Origin: Planctomycetota bacterium
GTDB lineage: Bacteria; Planctomycetota; Planctomycetia; Planctomycetales; Planctomycetaceae
Reading direction: 5' to 3'
Length of the DNA stretch: 64,000 nucleotides
NCBI GenBank assembly: GCA_022600195.1
Contig: JAHZKX010000047.1
Location: 1-64,000 of the forward strand
Every line of letters begins with the position of its first letter. The stretch's first letter is position 1. The translations under genes were made by a program, and so were the position numbers. A model generated the notes under the pieces. The model did not search any database. It saw only the letters and a list, made by a program, of their open reading frames with translations, and was not told the DNA's origin. Shown here piece by piece: positions 8,959 to 17,701 of this stretch.

Positions 8959-8981
8959 AGATTCGATGTCTGTATGAAAGT

Positions 8982-10814
8982 TCAGTTTTTCTTGGGCGGT
9001 TCAGGCTTGGTTTTTGCCTTGGCATCTGCTTTGGGAGCAGTCGGCTTGGCGGTCGCTTTTGGAGCTGGTTTTGTGACCGGTGGCTTCGTTGACGGTTTCT
9101 TAACCGGTACAGCAGGTTTTTTTGCCGGTTTTTTTACCGGTGTTTTTGCTGGTGTTTTTGGGTTGCCCAACGGATTCGTTGCACTGGTTTTAGGAGCCCC
9201 CGGTTTGCCTGCTTCTGGTTTCGGCTTTTCAATTGGCTCCACTAATGCTTTTCGCGACATCCGGAGTGTTTCGAAACTGTTTGCAGAAATCACGTAGTAC
9301 CAGTCTGCAAATCGTTCATTCAGCTGCTGGACGAGTTCATTACCTTTCACAACTTTTTCGTCGTACTCTTTGACCTGTCGTTCATAAGTTTTCAGTTCCG
9401 ACTGATATTTTTTCAGTGCGACTTCATACTCGGCCTCGGGGCTTGGCTTCTCTTCTTTTTTGGCCTTGTCCTCTTTTTTATCGGCTGGTTTCTTATCAGC
9501 AGGTTTTTTCGCTTCTTTTTTATCGTCAGACGTTTTTGCCTTTTTATCAGCTGGTTTTTTGGGTTCTACAGGTTTTTGTGGAGGATCACCAAGGAATGAC
9601 GGATCAAATGAAACAGTAACAAACAGATAGCGGCTCGTTTTTAAGGTACTGTCATCTGCCTTGGGGTCCGCTTTTTTCTCGGGATCTTTGGTGTCTGCTG
9701 AGTCAGCCGACTTCTCTTTTTTCTCTTTGGATTTTTCGTCTGCTTTTTTTCCACTATCACCTACTTCGATATCCAATGCACTTCCTGTGAAAATTTCACC
9801 GAAGTAAAGTGAATACACAACACCCTGGTTTGTGGCCGCGATTACTTCGCCTTCATTCGAAACCAGCTGCTGATTGCCCTGTGGATCACTGGCCAGAATG
9901 AAACCTTTGCTTTGCAGATCCACAAAATCGACAGGATTCAATCGGAGTTGTCCCGATTTTTTCAGCTCCGATGCAATTCCCGCCGGTTTGGGGCGGATAC
10001 CTTGAATCTTCAAGTCGTCCAGAGTATTTACCATCTGATTGACGTCAGCGGTATTTACCTTTTCCGTCTCTTTATTCAAGCCTTTCAGTTCCCAGGGATC
10101 AGTAGACTTTTTGCGTGTGAGTGTTGACAGTTCCCGGTTCACAATCCGGCGTTTTCCTTCGTCGATCGAATATTTATTGACAATGATTTCCATTAGTCGA
10201 TCTCGTTCCACTTTCAGCAGATCCGGTTCAATCCAGTCAGAAAATTCGGAGGAAAGGTCGATTTTGAGTTTGGTACGATAGACCGAATCCTCATCGACTT
10301 TGCGGACATAAAATTCGCCAGCTTGTTCGGGAACGGCCTTACCAATAATAAAATCAACCAGGGGCGAGCCTCCCTCATTCGAGAGAGTCAACCTCTGGCC
10401 GCGTCCTTTGAGATTCGTATTTGATTCATCCAGAGGGTCAATCACACCAAAGCGCTCGTGGTCACTCTTGCGTCTGCTTTCCAGGGCTCCTCGAACGACG
10501 CCTACCACAGAGGCGGCGGTTTCGGCCAGTTCTGCTTCTGCATCTGCCGGATAGTCATGATGCGAAGGGATTTTCCAGACACCATCTTTGAATTCTACAT
10601 TAAATACTTTCAGGGTGGCAGAATCCTCGTTATAGCTGACGACACGCAACGATCTGGCCTGCGTCGGATCAGCAAATTCAGGATAGAATTCTTCTCCCAC
10701 GTTTTCATAGCCTGTCAACACAGTGGGCTGAGATGTTCTATCGGCTACGAAAGCGGCAATTAAGGCAGCGACAGCAATACCTACGTAGGTCAGTGTTCTG
10801 GTCGTTTCATTCAT
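8982..10814 (-). CDS. DUF4340 domain-containing protein of a GldG-type ABC cluster
   Basis: A 610-residue protein with one N-terminal membrane segment (about residues 7-25), then a large extracytoplasmic region with the DUF4340 fold (YPEFADPTQARSLRVVSY, GVWKIPSHHDYPADAE, WIEPDLLKVERDRL). The last 250 residues become lysine, proline and alanine rich, first as charged linkers (KKAKTSDDKKEAKKPADKK) and finally as PAKKPAVPVKKPSTKPP-type repeats. It follows the permease/GldG gene by 80 bases and is the last gene before the terminator. DUF4340 proteins accompany GldA/GldFG-like ABC systems in many bacteria; their substrate is not known. I use the ATG at 10814; a TTG at 10832 is in frame. Confidence 0.82.
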   Translation of the reverse strand: MNETTRTLTYVGIAVAALIAAFVADRTSQPTVLTGYENVGEEFYPEFADPTQARSLRVVSYNEDSATLKVFNVEFKDGVWKIPSHHDYPADAEAELAETAASVVGVVRGALESRRKSDHERFGVIDPLDESNTNLKGRGQRLTLSNEGGSPLVDFIIGKAVPEQAGEFYVRKVDEDSVYRTKLKIDLSSEFSDWIEPDLLKVERDRLMEIIVNKYSIDEGKRRIVNRELSTLTRKKSTDPWELKGLNKETEKVNTADVNQMVNTLDDLKIQGIRPKPAGIASELKKSGQLRLNPVDFVDLQSKGFILASDPQGNQQLVSNEGEVIAATNQGVVYSLYFGEIFTGSALDIEVGDSGKKADEKSKEKKEKSADSADTKDPEKKADPKADDSTLKTSRYLFVTVSFDPSFLGDPPQKPVEPKKPADKKAKTSDDKKEAKKPADKKPADKKEDKAKKEEKPSPEAEYEVALKKYQSELKTYERQVKEYDEKVVKGNELVQQLNERFADWYYVISANSFETLRMSRKALVEPIEKPKPEAGKPGAPKTSATNPLGNPKTPAKTPVKKPAKKPAVPVKKPSTKPPVTKPAPKATAKPTAPKADAKAKTKPEPPKKN

Positions 10815-10894
10815 GGCAAACGAGTTACTCAAAAACAGTGGTTTAAATGGAATTCCAACAGGACGCAGTTCAGTATTTCTCTCGTAACATCTGA

Positions 10895-13543
10895 CTATTT
10901 ATTGACTCGCCGGTCAGGCGAAATATTCTGGTTTTCATTTTTCAGGCTGAAAAACAGGAAACAGATACCTAACAGAATTGCCGGGAAGGGAGGCACGAGA
11001 ATCGCATACCAGCGGATACGGTCTTCAATTTCGCGAATCTGGCGTTCTGTCCGGGCTTTAATTTTCTCAATCTCTTGCTGCTTTTCCCGTTCTATCTTGG
11101 CTTCGTCAACTTCCAGTCGTCGACTTTCATTTTCCTCAGCCATTCTAAGCATGATTTGTTTCGTGCGAGTATCGAGTGTTTTATTCTGTTCGATTTTCTC
11201 GCGTTCCGCTTTCAGGCGGTCACGGGCTTCTTCCAGTTTCGCATCTGCCGTTTCTGTTGCTTTTTCCCGTTCTTCATTACGTTCTTTCACGAAGACCGAT
11301 GTTTCGCGCTCGACAAGAGTCAATGTGCGGTGTTTTTCACGACGTTTTCTCAATGAAATGTAAGAATCATCGCCCGCCAGTTGATCAACACAATTTAACA
11401 AAAATGTAACGTTATCAATTTTCAATCCAAATGCCTGTCGTTCACGGATGTTGAACAGCTCATTGGAAATCAGGTCCGCATCTGCGACAAAAATGACATT
11501 GAGATTCTTCTGTTTTGACTTGGGAGTGGAAGTGATATGTGCCGCCAGTACATGTGCATCGGTGTCAATCACACGTGGTGGATCTTGCGCAATTCGAATG
11601 GAATTGAAAAACGGACTGGTAATCTCACTCCAGTCCAGCAGACCAGAATTCGGACCCGTTCTGAGTAACGGTTCAAAGTTCAAGTCCCTGTCTTTACGCG
11701 GACGAATACTCCCGGGGAAAAAGGTCAAAATTTCCTGCAATCCGCTGGTGATATTACTATTCAAGCTGAAGGCGCTGCGAGTCCCACTCTTTGGGGTGAT
11801 GAAAATTAACTCGGGTCGCACCACTTCGGCAAATTCAGGGTGCGGATTAAAATAGTCAAATACGACTTCACCATTGTTCCAGGCAATTTGTAATACATTC
11901 AGAAGTGACGTCAAACGCCCTTCATCTGCTTTCGGTGTGGGCGGCGGTTGCCGCATGCCCATCATGCCACCACCGGGACTTGGTTTCGGCATCCGTGGAG
12001 CACTTTGAATTCCTCTCCCCCCGCCAAATACCGGGAGAGGGTCATCGCAGATCAGAGTGGGTTTTCCTTTTTTTACATAGTCTACCAGATTCTTCAACTG
12101 TGGCTGGGTCAGTGAAGAGGGGAGAACCGCAAGCAGGACATCATACTCTGTATCGCTGATCGGGGAGTCGGGAGAAACCGATTGTACCCGATACTGTTTT
12201 TTTAATTCAGTGACAATCAGCCACGAAGGTTGATTCCCACCAGCGGCCATGTCAAAACCACCAAAAATCTTGGCGTCTGTATTTAAAATACCGACGGTCA
12301 GTCGCTCATCTTTAGAGACGGTACGAATAGAACGCGTCAGTTCATATTCGATGGGAGTTCCTACATTGAAGAAGGGGATTACGACTTCATCGGTGCCGCT
12401 CTTGATGACAGCTCCCATGAAAATCGTATCGACAAACGCCCGTCCGCCACGCTCGGTTTGAACGCGTTCTGCGGTGATATTCAACAGGCGGGCTTCTTCC
12501 TCTTCTTTACTGAAAGGAACAACTTTCACAAAGCGAACCTGCAATCTTTTACCACCCATCTGATCGTATTCACGCAACAGTCCGATCAACCGCTTGCGAA
12601 TGGGTACGTATTCTCGTGAAACCTCCGGGCTGATGAACGCTTCAATTGTAATGGGATTCTTTTTATCAATTTTGGTAATCAAATCTTTTGTGGTTTGTGA
12701 CAGACTGAATACTTTTTCATTGGTCATATCAATCCGGCTGCTGCCATAAGAGACAATCACGTTGACACTGATCAGAATCACTACCAGAGAGATCGTACGA
12801 ACCAGGTATTGCAAGCCCATTGAATTCTGTACCTGGGCACTCCAGTGCCTGCGGGTAATCAGAACCTGGTTTAAATACAACATCATGATCGCCAGGGAAG
12901 TAAAATAGAGAATCGCTCCCAGAGGCAGCACCCCTGTGCCAAAATCCTGAAATTGCATTACGAGACTCAGGCTTTGAATCAACTTGCTCGAGGGAGCAAT
13001 AAGACCGATGAAGATCGGTACGGCGCAGATGGCTGTTCCCAGAACAAAGGCAACCGTTGTGCTGCTGGTTAATGCGGAAGCAAACATACCCGCGGCCAGT
13101 AAGGAGGCACCAGCCAGCCAGTAGCCAAAAAACGTGGCAAACATTAATCCGAGATCAGGATTGCCGATACGCCATAACACAAAAACATGCGTGACGGAAA
13201 ACAATAGTGCAATCGTATAAACGGCGAGTACGGATAAAAATTTGCCCAGTAAAATCTCGATATCGGAAGCCGGCAGCGTAAACAGCAGCTCATCGGTACC
13301 CAGCTTTTTTTCGTCTGCCCAGACTCCCATTGTAATCGCCGGGATAATGAACAATAGAAGTAAAGGAAACCAGGTTGTCAATTGATCCAGATTCGCCAGA
13401 TTGTTCGCGAAAAATTGCTGATTAAAGGCAGCGAAAGCACCAGCGACAACGAACACAACAATAAACAGATAACCCAGCACGCCGGAAAAGTAGCTTTGTA
13501 CGTTTCGCTTGAAGACGGCCAATACAACGTTGTTCCGCAACAT
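10895..13543 (-). CDS. ABC-2 permease fused to a GldG-type auxiliary domain
   Basis: An 882-residue fusion. Residues 1-250 form a six-helix ABC-2 permease (start FKRNVQSYFSGVLGYLFIVV, motif WADEKKLGTDELLFTLPASD). Near residue 255 another membrane helix begins the GldG/ABC_transp_aux part, with SLSQTTKDLITKIDKKNPI, VLLAVLPSSLTQPQLKNLVDYV and a glycine/proline-rich loop (GGGRGIQSAPRMPKPSPGGG). Residues about 740-840 are a long charged coiled coil, followed by a last membrane helix (WYAILVPPFPAILLGICFLFF). In Bacteroidetes GldF and GldG are separate proteins; here they are one chain. With the ATPase upstream and DUF4340 downstream it makes a complete ABC complex whose cargo is unknown. Gliding is not implied. 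Confidence 0.85.
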   Translation of the reverse strand: MLRNNVVLAVFKRNVQSYFSGVLGYLFIVVFVVAGAFAAFNQQFFANNLANLDQLTTWFPLLLLFIIPAITMGVWADEKKLGTDELLFTLPASDIEILLGKFLSVLAVYTIALLFSVTHVFVLWRIGNPDLGLMFATFFGYWLAGASLLAAGMFASALTSSTTVAFVLGTAICAVPIFIGLIAPSSKLIQSLSLVMQFQDFGTGVLPLGAILYFTSLAIMMLYLNQVLITRRHWSAQVQNSMGLQYLVRTISLVVILISVNVIVSYGSSRIDMTNEKVFSLSQTTKDLITKIDKKNPITIEAFISPEVSREYVPIRKRLIGLLREYDQMGGKRLQVRFVKVVPFSKEEEEARLLNITAERVQTERGGRAFVDTIFMGAVIKSGTDEVVIPFFNVGTPIEYELTRSIRTVSKDERLTVGILNTDAKIFGGFDMAAGGNQPSWLIVTELKKQYRVQSVSPDSPISDTEYDVLLAVLPSSLTQPQLKNLVDYVKKGKPTLICDDPLPVFGGGRGIQSAPRMPKPSPGGGMMGMRQPPPTPKADEGRLTSLLNVLQIAWNNGEVVFDYFNPHPEFAEVVRPELIFITPKSGTRSAFSLNSNITSGLQEILTFFPGSIRPRKDRDLNFEPLLRTGPNSGLLDWSEITSPFFNSIRIAQDPPRVIDTDAHVLAAHITSTPKSKQKNLNVIFVADADLISNELFNIRERQAFGLKIDNVTFLLNCVDQLAGDDSYISLRKRREKHRTLTLVERETSVFVKERNEEREKATETADAKLEEARDRLKAEREKIEQNKTLDTRTKQIMLRMAEENESRRLEVDEAKIEREKQQEIEKIKARTERQIREIEDRIRWYAILVPPFPAILLGICFLFFSLKNENQNISPDRRVNK

Positions 13544-13602
13544 AATGGAAGAGTCCTTACGACAGCTTTATTTTGAATCAAGAACAGATCTAATAACAGA
13601 TA

Positions 13603-14370
13603 TTACGCGTGTGTCAGTTTCTGGAAGCTTGTTTCCATATCATCCTGAGTGGTGCCCAGCTCATCTACAGAGCCATCAAACACAACCAGTCCCTGATTGA
13701 TCAGGATCACTCGGCTGCAGACTGCTTTGACTTCCTGCAGAATGTGAGTAGAAAGTAAAATGGTCTTTGTCTTTCCCAGGTCGCGAATCAAGTCGCGCAT
13801 GGCATGATTCTGATTCGGGTCTAATCCGCTCGTTGGTTCGTCCAGAATTAAAATATCCGGATCATGCAGCAGTGCCTGTGCCATCCCCACACGTTGTCTG
13901 AAACCTCGCGATAATTTTCGAATCGGCTTTTTCCAGACACTGCTCAGGTCGCATTTATCCGAGACAAATTCAAGTCGATTACTGAGTTCCGCACTGGACA
14001 TCCCTCGCACACTTCCAGCGTACTTTAAAAATCCCTGAGGAGTCATCTCTTCGTAGAGTGGGCCATTTTCAGGTAGATAGCCGAGCTTCTGGCTGGCTTC
14101 GATACGATGGGTGCTCATATCAAATCCGCCGACAAGGGCACGACCTTCACTGGGTGAAAGAAAACCGGAGAGCAGTTTCATTGTGGTTGATTTTCCTGCA
14201 CCGTTGGGGCCCAGAAAGGCGGCAACCTGACCTCGGGGTACGGAAAAGGTCACATCTTTTGTTGCAGTGAACTGGCCATAGAATTTGCTCAATCCGATGG
14301 CTTCGATCATCTCCCGCTGCGAAGAAGCTGCTGGCTTCTCCGTAGAAGATTGCTGAACCTGTTCCGACAT
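13603..14370 (-). CDS. ABC transporter ATP-binding protein (GldA-like)
   Basis: A 255-residue single-domain ATPase. Walker A is GPNGAGKSTTMKL at about residues 53-65, the signature RKLSRGFRQRVGMAQALL at about 147-164 and Walker B ILILDEPTSGLDPNQN at about 170-185, with the H-loop histidine in ILLSTHILQEV. The first 20 residues are a polar extension. It is the first gene of a three-gene operon with the permease/GldG fusion (59 bases on) and DUF4340 protein. A GGGAG ribosome site lies about 10 bases before the ATG. It powers the complex; the substrate is unknown. Confidence 0.9.
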   Translation of the reverse strand: MSEQVQQSSTEKPAASSQREMIEAIGLSKFYGQFTATKDVTFSVPRGQVAAFLGPNGAGKSTTMKLLSGFLSPSEGRALVGGFDMSTHRIEASQKLGYLPENGPLYEEMTPQGFLKYAGSVRGMSSAELSNRLEFVSDKCDLSSVWKKPIRKLSRGFRQRVGMAQALLHDPDILILDEPTSGLDPNQNHAMRDLIRDLGKTKTILLSTHILQEVKAVCSRVILINQGLVVFDGSVDELGTTQDDMETSFQKLTHA

Positions 14371-14761
14371 TGCAATAAAACTCCCGATGATTTTCTCGTG
14401 GGTGGATTCAACAGAATAGAGTGAATGCTGAAGGTCTAAACTGAAGTTCTCTGTTTTTCAGTCAGATAACAGCAAACTCACTGAACATGTCCATTTTTAA
14501 CTTGATGCTGCCTAAAACACAACAAAGGGGGAGAGTACGTTTTGAGTTACCCGGATCTTCTTTGGCTTGATGCTGATGGAAATCAGCGGGCCAAAGGACT
14601 GTAGACTGATGCGAATCACGGTGGTTTCGATCAGCCAGACGACAGGGAAACGGTCAATATTCTCATATGATGATTCACCCTGATAGCCTGAAAAAAGGCT
14701 GGTTCATGACTCTCTTCAGAATAAAATAATTTTGAATTCAATGAAAATCAAGTTCAAGATT
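14371..14761. other. Intergenic region upstream of the ABC operon
   Basis: About 390 bases that should hold the promoter of the ABC operon (minus strand). I see a small AGCC/GGCT hairpin near 14684-14697 and two CTTGATGCTG-containing stretches (around 14500 and 14562), but no coding sequence. Confidence 0.35.
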
Positions 14762-14799
14762 AAAAAAAACGGCTTCTGTCTGGCAAAACACAAACCGTT
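14762..14799 (-). terminator. Rho-independent terminator after the SurA-like gene
   Basis: On the minus strand AACGGTTT (14792-14799) pairs with AAGCCGTT (14768-14775, one G-T wobble), and a run of eight T follows at once. It lies 14 bases past the stop at 14813. Confidence 0.8.
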
Positions 14800-14812
14800 A
14801 ATTTTCAGCGGG

Positions 14813-17269
14813 TTACTCCACTCTTTCTTCTTCTGCTTCTATCTGTTCAAAGAATTTTTGAACCTGATATTTCGCTTCCAGTTCCTGGCTCCACTCGAAG
14901 TTGGTCTGCTGTTGTTCATTTTGAGCCAACGGCAGATAAGGAGAGAAAAAGAAGAAAAGGTCGGTTTTCAAGAATTCCTGATACATGGCGGTCACCCCAC
15001 CAGGCGTCGAAGGAATTCGATTCATCACTTTCACGACATAGCAGACTGATTTGTCTGCATTCATGACCGTGCCGACTTCCCCATTGTCCAGATTATCAAA
15101 AATCTGTTCCATCAAGTCGTTACCCGCACCATCGATTGCGCTGATCGTGGATAACTCGGGTCGAGGCATCGAGAAGGGGTTACTCGCGCCAGCGGTAGAG
15201 GTGCGCATCCAGCTGAACGATTCGGTTGTCTGAGTCGAAAGCGTCTCTCCTTCTTTTTTCCCGGTAACGGTCTGCCCATTCAAAGCTTCAGGCATTGATT
15301 TATCACCCGCGTCCGTAATCAGCTTTTGCAATGCTTCAGCCCGTTTTAATGCAAGCGGTCTGGCACGTTCCAGTTTCATCTGCTCGGTGATGAGCTGATC
15401 AATTTTCGGATCATCAAATTTGGGAATCATGGCGTCGATGTGTTTGACTTTCCAGTAGCCCAGCAATGCACTGGAAAAAGAGTCTTCCGCTTCATAGGCC
15501 GAGTAAAGCAGCTCGACGGGTGTCTCGAACAGTTGTTCAATGACAGTTCTTGGTTGCGCTGCAAATTGATTCAGAGTCGGCTCTTTTGCTGTTCCCAGAG
15601 GGTATTTCTCTGACTCTTCCATTTCCTGGGCCGACATCAGAGGCGTGATATTGTAGATCAGCTGATGCTCGGTGGCATATTTTTTTAACAGCTCTGTGAC
15701 CTCTTTGGGGGTCGGAGGCGCCACACCCTCTTCAGGGCTCGTAATTCGATAGGTGAGATCATTCATATAAATCAGAGCGGCTGAGATCTTTTTCTTCATC
15801 AATGCCAGTGTACGTTCTCTTAGCAGTTGGTCACGAATCTCACTTTTCAGATCATCATTTAAAGGACGATACGGTTCGAGAGGCGCTGGCGCTGTTGTGG
15901 GCGTCCCCGGTTTTTTCTCTGCCCCCGGTTTTTTCTCTGCCGGTGATGCACCAGGTTTGGAAGCCTTCACAGGAGCGTCAGCAGGCTTTTCATCCAGAAG
16001 TGAGACAAACGTGGTGGAATCAGATTCCAGAGCACTCGATTCTTTTTTCTTGTTCTCGGTCTTCTTCTGGGGGGCCTCCTTTTTAGGAGTTTCCTTCTTG
16101 GGAGCTGCTTTTGGTTTTGTTTCCTGACCTGGGGTGGGCTGTGGTTTAGCGGGAGCCGCTGGTTTCTTATCGGTTTTTTCAGGCGTGGCTGAACTACCCG
16201 GCTTGACCGCTTCTACGGGCTGATCCAGTGTGGGCCCACCTGGTGCCTGCATGTCAGGCGAATCAGGAATTGGATTATTCTTGTAGAGGCGTTCCTTGTT
16301 GTCTTCGTAGAACGTTTTGATTTCGGCATCAGTGACCGGCGGAACCAGTTTTTCTGTTTCTTCAAAGTCTACCAGTAAATATTCAACCTGCACTTTTTGT
16401 GGTTGTCGTAATCCGGGTGAGCCGGGGCCTTTCTCATTTCGAAACACACTTTTATAGTTTTCGAAAAATACTTTCTTTTCCATTTCAGTCGGGGCGGTAA
16501 CCTCGTCTTCAAATGCTTTCACTGGTAGAGCCACCAGTTCAAGTTCTTCGCGTACGTTGAACTTTTTGTAGAAGTTCCAGTACTGATCGGGGGTCAGTGA
16601 TACTTCGGGCCTGAGCATTTGAAACGCCAGCCGTGCCTGGATTTGATCCCTGAGAATATCATAGATCTGGCCTTCCGTCAGCCTCATCTGTTGACAAGTC
16701 TTCTGGAATGCATTTTTACTCAGTTTATTATTTGTATAGCGGGAAATATATTGAGTGACTGTCTCATCAGAAACAACCAGATTCATTTTTTCCGCTTCTT
16801 TGCGGAACAGAAATTCGAGGATGATGTCATCTTCGGTATTCCGGCCAAAACCAAACAGGGCGCCACGTGGAGGTTGGGCGCGTTCCTGTTCTTCCTCGGG
16901 TAATGACGCGTAATAGGTCCTGTTGACAAACTGATTGGCAATCTGTCGATTTTTGACGAGAACATTATATTCCCTGATGTCGATGTTGCCCGCGGTACTC
17001 GTCACAACCGTCGCAGCACCCTGGCGGGGCATATACATGTAACCCACAAAGAAACCGATAATGATTCCGAAGACCGCGAACTGTGTTCCCTTTCCACGGT
17101 CTTTTCCGAGGTACCAAAACAGAGGCCCGAATACCAGCATTCCCAAAATTGGCGGAATCTGTTCGGGTTTTAACTGATCCATGACGATAAACGCAAACAT
17201 GGCCAGGATGGTGAGCGGAACCATTAATACTTTTTGTTTTTTACGAAACAATTCCAGTGGCGAGGCCAT
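14813..17269 (-). CDS. SurA/PpiD-like membrane-anchored chaperone
   Basis: An 818-residue protein. Three membrane segments are packed into the first 75 residues (VLMVPLTILAMFAFIVM, IPPILGMLVFGPLFWYLG, FAVFGIIIGFFVGYMY). A SurA_N-type helical domain follows at about residues 85-240 (REYNVLVKNRQIANQFVN, DDIILEFLFRKEAEKMNLVVSDE, LSKNAFQKTCQQMRLTEGQI). The middle is a lysine/proline-rich disordered stretch (about 330-440). The C-terminal half has no parvulin motif that I can identify, so it may be a chaperone rather than an active isomerase. The ATG at 17269 is chosen because AAGGA lies 7 bases upstream. It is divergent from topA and single in its transcript. Confidence 0.75.
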   Translation of the reverse strand: MASPLELFRKKQKVLMVPLTILAMFAFIVMDQLKPEQIPPILGMLVFGPLFWYLGKDRGKGTQFAVFGIIIGFFVGYMYMPRQGAATVVTSTAGNIDIREYNVLVKNRQIANQFVNRTYYASLPEEEQERAQPPRGALFGFGRNTEDDIILEFLFRKEAEKMNLVVSDETVTQYISRYTNNKLSKNAFQKTCQQMRLTEGQIYDILRDQIQARLAFQMLRPEVSLTPDQYWNFYKKFNVREELELVALPVKAFEDEVTAPTEMEKKVFFENYKSVFRNEKGPGSPGLRQPQKVQVEYLLVDFEETEKLVPPVTDAEIKTFYEDNKERLYKNNPIPDSPDMQAPGGPTLDQPVEAVKPGSSATPEKTDKKPAAPAKPQPTPGQETKPKAAPKKETPKKEAPQKKTENKKKESSALESDSTTFVSLLDEKPADAPVKASKPGASPAEKKPGAEKKPGTPTTAPAPLEPYRPLNDDLKSEIRDQLLRERTLALMKKKISAALIYMNDLTYRITSPEEGVAPPTPKEVTELLKKYATEHQLIYNITPLMSAQEMEESEKYPLGTAKEPTLNQFAAQPRTVIEQLFETPVELLYSAYEAEDSFSSALLGYWKVKHIDAMIPKFDDPKIDQLITEQMKLERARPLALKRAEALQKLITDAGDKSMPEALNGQTVTGKKEGETLSTQTTESFSWMRTSTAGASNPFSMPRPELSTISAIDGAGNDLMEQIFDNLDNGEVGTVMNADKSVCYVVKVMNRIPSTPGGVTAMYQEFLKTDLFFFFSPYLPLAQNEQQQTNFEWSQELEAKYQVQKFFEQIEAEEERVE

Positions 17270-17534
17270 TCTGTTTCCTTCTTCAGTCTGCAAGTCGATT
17301 AAAATCGATTTCCGGTAGCAAAAATGTGGTGTCAGCGAGCTTCGATTGAGGGGATGTTCGCTGTTCGTATCTTCCCATTGGAAAAGAGTTTTCCGTTTAT
17401 TTCATGTGTTGTAATTTATTCCGGTCGTTCATGAAAGTCTTCTCTCAAAGAATCCTGCTGTTTCCGGCTTGTTCTTACCACGAAAAGTTCCCCCTTTCGA
17501 GGCAGAATCAGAGGTGAAAAAAATAAATACAGCC

Positions 17535-17563
17535 TTGACAGAGACTTTTGTGGCGGTTATGGA
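17535..17563 (+). promoter_or_regulatory. Candidate sigma-70-type promoter for topA
   Basis: TTGACA (17535-17540) is a perfect -35 box, and 17 bases later TATGGA (17558-17563) is a weak -10 box. It lies about 140 bases before the GTG start of topA, in the 430-base gap shared with the divergent SurA-like gene. The rest of that gap shows no coding sequence. Confidence 0.4.
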
Positions 17564-17701
17564 TTGCCGAGATAAAGTTTTCAAACGGATTCATACAACG
17601 ATTCAAAATACATGCAAATTAGCAAAAGTTGAGCTGCATATTGTAGCCAGCATGACTTTGGTGACAAGGTTTAGGTCGATTTCTCAGGAAGGGCAGGTCT
17701 G

